Under the pieces are notes generated by a model that saw only the letters and a list, made by a program, of their open reading frames with translations, ran no database searches and was not told where the DNA came from. Positions 6,767 to 10,224 of a stretch of DNA of 10,224 nt are shown here, piece after piece. The first letter of the stretch is position 1. Every line of letters begins with the position of its first letter. The stretch is taken from positions 17,902-28,125 of the forward strand of contig DFYA01000015.1 in the NCBI GenBank assembly GCA_002382525.1, written 5' to 3'. This stretch comes from Opitutaceae bacterium UBA4094 (GTDB lineage: Bacteria > Verrucomicrobiota > Verrucomicrobiia > Opitutales > Opitutaceae). A program made the position numbers and the translations under genes.

Positions 6767-9048
6767 TCATTCTTCCCGAACAGCAACCGCAACGAGTTCA
6801 AGCACACCACCACCGTGCTGCCTTCGTGCGCCGCGACGCCCACCGCCAGAGGCACGATCCCAAAAATCGACGCGATCGCCATCACCACGACCACGCCCAA
6901 CGAGATTGTCAGGTTCTGTCGGATGATCCGCACCGCGCGCTGACTCAGCTTCAGCGCCGCCAAAAAATTCTCGATGCGGTCGTGCATCAAGATCACCTCG
7001 GCCTGCTCCAGCGCCGCGTCGCTGCCGCGCGCCCCCATCGCCACACTCACATCGGCGGCCGCGAGGCTGGGCGCGTCGTTCACGCCGTCGCCCACCATGG
7101 CGACCCGCAAACCCGCGCCGGTCGCACGCAACGACTGAATCGCCGCCACCTTGTCCTCCGGAGACAACCCCGCGCGCACTTCATCCAAACCGATCTCGCG
7201 CGCGACCGCTTCCGCCGCCTGCCGGCGGTCGCCCGTCAACATAACCGTGCGAATGCCCCCGCGCTTCAGCTCCGCCAACACGCCTTTTGACTCCGCGCGG
7301 ATCTGGTCGCGCAACAGCACGCGTCCGATCACGTCCGTCCCAACCACCCACACTTCCGCCAACTCGGCCACCGCCGGCGCCAGGCTCTTCGCCCAACCCG
7401 CCAACGGTCCGTTTTCGAGCAACTCGCGCCGCCCGATGAGCACCTGCGCGCCCGCCAAACTCCCGCGCACGCCCTGCCCCGTGATCGACTGAAAATGCTC
7501 CAGCCCCAGTTCGCGCACACCCCGCGCCTTCGCGTCGCGCACAATCGCTCGCGCCAGCGGATGCTGCGAATTCGCCTCCAACGCAAACGCCAGCTCCATC
7601 ACCTCGGTCTCACGTCCCGGCGGGAAACTTTCATAGCTCTCCACCACCAACTCGCCCGTCGTCAACGTGCCCGTCTTGTCCATCGCGACCACGTTGATGC
7701 CCGCCAGTTTTTCGATCGCCGCGCCCCCGCGAAACAACACGCCATGCCGCGCGCCCCACGCGATCGCCGCCAAGATCGCCGACGGAATCGACAACACCAG
7801 CGCGCACGGGCTCATCACCACGAGCAGCGTCATCGCCCGATAAAACGCCGACGTCTCCTCGCCTCGGTTCGTGAACGGCGCGAGCCCGAAGCCCAGCCAC
7901 CACACGCAGAACATCACCGCGCACACGCCCAACACCGCGACCGTATAACCGCCGCCAAACTTGTCCGTGAACCGCTCGCTTGGCGCCCGCAGTTTTTGCG
8001 CGGTCTGAATCAGCCGGATAATCTTCTGCAGTGTGCTTTCGCTCGGCAGTCGCGACACCTGAAACTCCACCGCACCCCACAGGTTGAGCGTGCCGCTAAA
8101 CACCGCGTCGCCCACCGCCTTTTCAACTGGGACCGCTTCGCCCGTGAGCGCCGATTCGTCGCTCGCGCTCTTGCCTTTCACCACGCCGCCGTCCGCCGGA
8201 AACGCCTCGCCGGGACGCACCAGCAACCGGTCGCCGATCCCGATTTCATCCACCGAGATTTCCCGCTCCCCTCCACCCGCCACGAGCAACGTCGCCTGCT
8301 TCGGTGCCGATTTCAGCAACGCGCTCACCTCGCGGTGCGTGCGGTCCATTGCAAACGCCTCCATCGCGCCCGATGCCGAAAACAAAAACAGCAGCAACAC
8401 CGCTTCGCCATACGCGCCGATACACACCGCGCCCACGGCCACCGCCAACATGAGGAAGTGGATGTCCACCTTCGCCTCTTTGATGTTTTCCCACGAGTCC
8501 ACCGCCGCGTCCCAACCGCCCGCGATCAACGCGACCACATACAACGCCACCGAGAGCCACGCCGGCCCCCAGCCAAACTGCCCGGTCAAAAAACCCGCGA
8601 TGCCCGCCGCGCCGCACACCCCGGCGAGGGTCGCGAGCGTTTTCCACTCGTCCTCGCCGTGTGACTGTCCGTGCCCATGTCCGCCCTCTTCGTCGTCGTC
8701 GTCGTGATCGTCGCCGTGACCTGACGCCCGCGCCTTCAGGTCAGGCCAGGCAAACTCGCGCCATTTCCAAAACGTGGGCGCGGTCATGCAGCTCACCTCC
8801 GCGAGTTCGGTCACGCCGCCTTCGCGTTTAAGCGTAAATCCCGCCGGAGCCTTCGCCCCCGCGCCCGACCCGAGCTGCGATTCGATCGCCGCCAGCGTTT
8901 CCGCGAGATGCTTTTCCAACGCCGCCACATCCACTGTCCCAAGCGTGGCGATCGAAACCGTGCGCGAGGCCGGATCGAGCCGCACGGCTTCGACACCGGG
9001 TTCCTGTTTCAAAAAGTCGGCCAGAGTCTCCGTCCACGAGGGATGCAT
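6763..9048 (-). CDS. Heavy-metal P-type ATPase, P1B-4 subtype (CoaT/CtpD/PfeT-like)
   Basis: An inner-membrane pump that uses ATP to export transition-metal ions; the P1B-4 group is known mainly for Co2+ and Fe2+ efflux. Seen, from the ATG at 9048-9046: 761 residues. In order: an N-terminal alpha/beta segment (1-60) resembling a metal-binding fold but without CxxC; a His/Asp-rich linker (108-135, five His); hydrophobic stretches near 138-160, 163-181 and 196-232; the actuator TGE (302-304); membrane segment 366-390; SPC (413-415) in the metal-binding helix; DKTGT (457-461, phosphorylated Asp457); HP (496-497); GDGVND (653-658); and terminal helices with HEGST (741-745). SPC plus HEGST is the P1B-4 signature. 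The frame extends to 9378, but that part covers dispersed repeats, so the internal ATG is preferred. The TAG stop lies in a palindromic repeat. No metal-responsive regulator is adjacent. Confidence 0.93.
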   Translation of the reverse strand: MHPSWTETLADFLKQEPGVEAVRLDPASRTVSIATLGTVDVAALEKHLAETLAAIESQLGSGAGAKAPAGFTLKREGGVTELAEVSCMTAPTFWKWREFAWPDLKARASGHGDDHDDDDEEGGHGHGQSHGEDEWKTLATLAGVCGAAGIAGFLTGQFGWGPAWLSVALYVVALIAGGWDAAVDSWENIKEAKVDIHFLMLAVAVGAVCIGAYGEAVLLLFLFSASGAMEAFAMDRTHREVSALLKSAPKQATLLVAGGGEREISVDEIGIGDRLLVRPGEAFPADGGVVKGKSASDESALTGEAVPVEKAVGDAVFSGTLNLWGAVEFQVSRLPSESTLQKIIRLIQTAQKLRAPSERFTDKFGGGYTVAVLGVCAVMFCVWWLGFGLAPFTNRGEETSAFYRAMTLLVVMSPCALVLSIPSAILAAIAWGARHGVLFRGGAAIEKLAGINVVAMDKTGTLTTGELVVESYESFPPGRETEVMELAFALEANSQHPLARAIVRDAKARGVRELGLEHFQSITGQGVRGSLAGAQVLIGRRELLENGPLAGWAKSLAPAVAELAEVWVVGTDVIGRVLLRDQIRAESKGVLAELKRGGIRTVMLTGDRRQAAEAVAREIGLDEVRAGLSPEDKVAAIQSLRATGAGLRVAMVGDGVNDAPSLAAADVSVAMGARGSDAALEQAEVILMHDRIENFLAALKLSQRAVRIIRQNLTISLGVVVVMAIASIFGIVPLAVGVAAHEGSTVVVCLNSLRLLFGKNE

Positions 9049-9323
9049 ACGAAGCGCAGAGGCAAAGCCTTTTCCGCCACGATGCAACGCACGACACGCC
9101 CCGCCATCCCGGACGCGAAAAACAACCGCCTCGCGATGCCGGTCCCCCACCTCGGACGTGGGAAGCGAGCTTGCTCGCGATGGATCGGTCGAATCCCACG
9201 CACGCCGCGATCGCGAGCAAGCTCGCTTCCCACGTTCAAGCCCCTGCTCCCATGGCGATGTTCCCGGGACTCCACCTGCCGTCTTGCGCTCTCCTCGCTG
9301 CGTGCATCTTCTGCCCGTTTGCA
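9049..9323. other. Divergent intergenic region, P-type ATPase / dinG
   Basis: These 275 bp lie between the ATPase start (minus) and the helicase start (plus). They contain the 26-bp inverted repeat pair (9156-9235) and otherwise nothing I can name. Promoters for both genes should be here, but no convincing -35/-10 pair or metal-regulator operator dyad was seen on either strand. If the helicase starts at the earlier in-frame ATG at 9252, the region is 72 bp shorter. Confidence 0.55.
9156..9235. repeat. Inverted pair of 26-bp GTGG-headed palindromic repeats (BIME-like)
   Basis: The left copy, 9156-9181, is identical to the unit at 1564-1589. The right copy, 9210-9235, is its perfect reverse complement. 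A 28-base spacer separates them. Each copy carries the GCGAGC-TT-GCTCGC hairpin core, and the two together can form a 26-bp stem. An inverted REP doublet of this kind matches the known organisation of bacterial interspersed mosaic elements. It sits between divergently transcribed genes, so it is not a simple shared terminator. Confidence 0.85.
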
Positions 9324-10224
9324 ATGATCGGTCTCCGCGACGACACCTCCGACGCCCTCCCGCCCCCGCCGCCCCCATCGCGCGCGCCGGAGTTCGCCGC
9401 GAAGTTGTTTCGCGAGGGCGGCTGGTTGCAAGAGAGCCTCAAACTCGAGCATCGCCCGCAGCAGGAGAAAATGGCCCGCGCCGTCGCCGCCGCCATGAAG
9501 GGAGACGAATCCCTGCTCTTCGAAGCCGGCACCGGCGTCGGCAAATCCCTCGCCTACCTCCTGCCGGGCATCGTCCACGCAATGGACCAATCGCGGCAGA
9601 TGATCGTCTCCACCCACACGATCGCGCTCCAGGAACAGCTCGACCAAAAGGACCTGCCGCTCTGCCGGCGCGTGTTCTCCGCCGCCGAGGAGACGAAGCC
9701 CTACGCCGCGTTCAAATCCGCCGTGCTTGTAGGGAAAAGCAACTACCTGTGCACCACGCGTCTCGCCGGCGCGTTGCGCGACAAACACGAGTTGTTCGCC
9801 AACGCCGAGCACGACGAGCTCCAACGCATCGCCGCGTGGGCCGAGACCACCGCCGAGGGGCTGCGCCACGAGCTCAACCCGGCCCCGCTCCCCGAGGTCT
9901 GGGAAATGGTCAACGCCGACTCCTCCGGCTGCTCGCGCAAATTCTGCGATTGCGACCGCTGCCCCTATCAGCGCGCCCGCGCCCGCATCCGCGCCGCGCA
10001 CGTCATCGTGGTCAACCACTCGCTGCTCTTCTCGCACATCGCCGCCGGCGGCGCCGCCGAAAAGGGCGGCACGCGCGGGGTCTTGTTTCCCGACGATTTT
10101 GTCGTGCTCGACGAGGCGCACACCGTCCCCGAGGTCGCCACCGACCACTGCGGCCTGCGGCTCTCCAGCTACGGCGTGGACCGAATGCTGAAGTATCTCT
10201 TCAACCCGAAAAAAGGTCGCGGGT
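9324..10224 (+). CDS. dinG: DinG/XPD-family ATP-dependent DNA helicase (partial, 3' end off window)
   Basis: Superfamily 2 iron-sulfur helicases of this type unwind DNA 5' to 3' and help with replication-transcription conflicts and repair. Seen, from the ATG at 9324: 300 residues, open to the window edge. Motifs: HRPQQEKM (43-50, the Q-like motif), EAGTGVGKS (67-75, Walker A with Lys74), STHTIALQEQL (96-106, motif Ia), and candidate 4Fe-4S ligands Cys143, Cys203, Cys208 and Cys213, with an additional Cys210. VNHSLLF (230-236) is followed by DEAH (263-266). The ATP-binding lobe is thus present; the second helicase lobe, and whether an exonuclease domain follows, cannot be seen. A Pro-rich stretch (12-18) precedes the domain. 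An alternative in-frame ATG at 9252 would add a hydrophobic, Cys-rich leader that does not look like this family. No Shine-Dalgarno is visible. Symbol by family resemblance; a YoaA-type paralogue is possible. Confidence 0.9.
   Translation, partial: MIGLRDDTSDALPPPPPPSRAPEFAAKLFREGGWLQESLKLEHRPQQEKMARAVAAAMKGDESLLFEAGTGVGKSLAYLLPGIVHAMDQSRQMIVSTHTIALQEQLDQKDLPLCRRVFSAAEETKPYAAFKSAVLVGKSNYLCTTRLAGALRDKHELFANAEHDELQRIAAWAETTAEGLRHELNPAPLPEVWEMVNADSSGCSRKFCDCDRCPYQRARARIRAAHVIVVNHSLLFSHIAAGGAAEKGGTRGVLFPDDFVVLDEAHTVPEVATDHCGLRLSSYGVDRMLKYLFNPKKGRG

Noticed and set aside
5441..6943. A 500-codon plus-strand frame
   Set aside because: It runs antisense to asd, through the L,D-transpeptidase in the wrong frame and across the repeat pair; there are no recognisable motifs.
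7495..8664. A 389-codon plus-strand frame
   Set aside because: It is antisense to the P-type ATPase, with Arg/His-rich shadow composition.
9049..9378. 110-residue N-terminal extension of the P-type ATPase
   Set aside because: It translates the repeat doublet and the antisense of the dinG start; it is Arg/Gly-rich and not related to P-type ATPases.
9009..10148. A 379-codon minus-strand frame
   Set aside because: It is antisense to the helicase gene, whose plus-strand frame has Walker A, Cys ligands and DEAH; the minus product is Gly/Arg/Glu-rich with no domain.

Overview
This is a GC-rich chromosomal window filled mostly with conserved housekeeping genes. The protein sequences (ketol-acid reductoisomerase, RibD, HemC), the near absence of Shine-Dalgarno sequences and the GTRG-headed short palindromic repeats fit a Verrucomicrobiota bacterium of the Opitutaceae type. 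That placement is recognition from memory, not a search result. No phage, plasmid, insertion sequence or CRISPR array is visible.

Layout, left to right. (1) 1-1541, minus strand: ribD (riboflavin biosynthesis) overlapping the start of rdgB (XTP/dITP pyrophosphatase), which runs off the left edge. (2) 1542-1859: a divergent intergenic region with one short palindromic repeat, then a plus-strand tRNA-Pro(CGG). (3) 1923-4986, minus strand, read right to left: tRNA-Val(UAC), ilvN, ilvC, a strong Rho-independent terminator, hemC, then a small three-helix membrane protein of unknown function. (4) 5132-6710: asd (minus) and an L,D-transpeptidase-like gene (plus), divergent with one base between their start codons. 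(5) 6711-6766: an inverted pair of GTAG-headed palindromic repeats between two convergent genes, which supplies the stop codon of the next gene. (6) 6763-9048, minus strand: a P1B-4-type metal-exporting P-type ATPase with a His/Asp-rich linker. (7) 9049-9323: intergenic, with a perfect 26-bp inverted pair of the same repeat found near ribD. (8) 9324-end, plus strand: the N-terminal 300 residues of a DinG/XPD-family iron-sulfur helicase.

How the genes fit together. ilvN encodes the valine-sensing regulatory subunit of acetolactate synthase and ilvC the next enzyme of branched-chain amino acid synthesis. Both lie directly behind a valine tRNA with no terminator visible between, so they may share a transcript; ilvB is not in the window. 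asd makes aspartate semialdehyde, a precursor of lysine and diaminopimelate, and its divergent neighbour resembles enzymes that cross-link diaminopimelate in peptidoglycan. The other genes (flavin, heme, nucleotide sanitation, metal export, DNA helicase) look functionally independent.

I do not see a new multi-gene system. The points most worth a second look are the single-base divergent asd/L,D-transpeptidase junction, the repeat-derived stop codon of the ATPase, the terminator lying inside the longest hemC reading frame, and the tRNA-Val/ilvN linkage.
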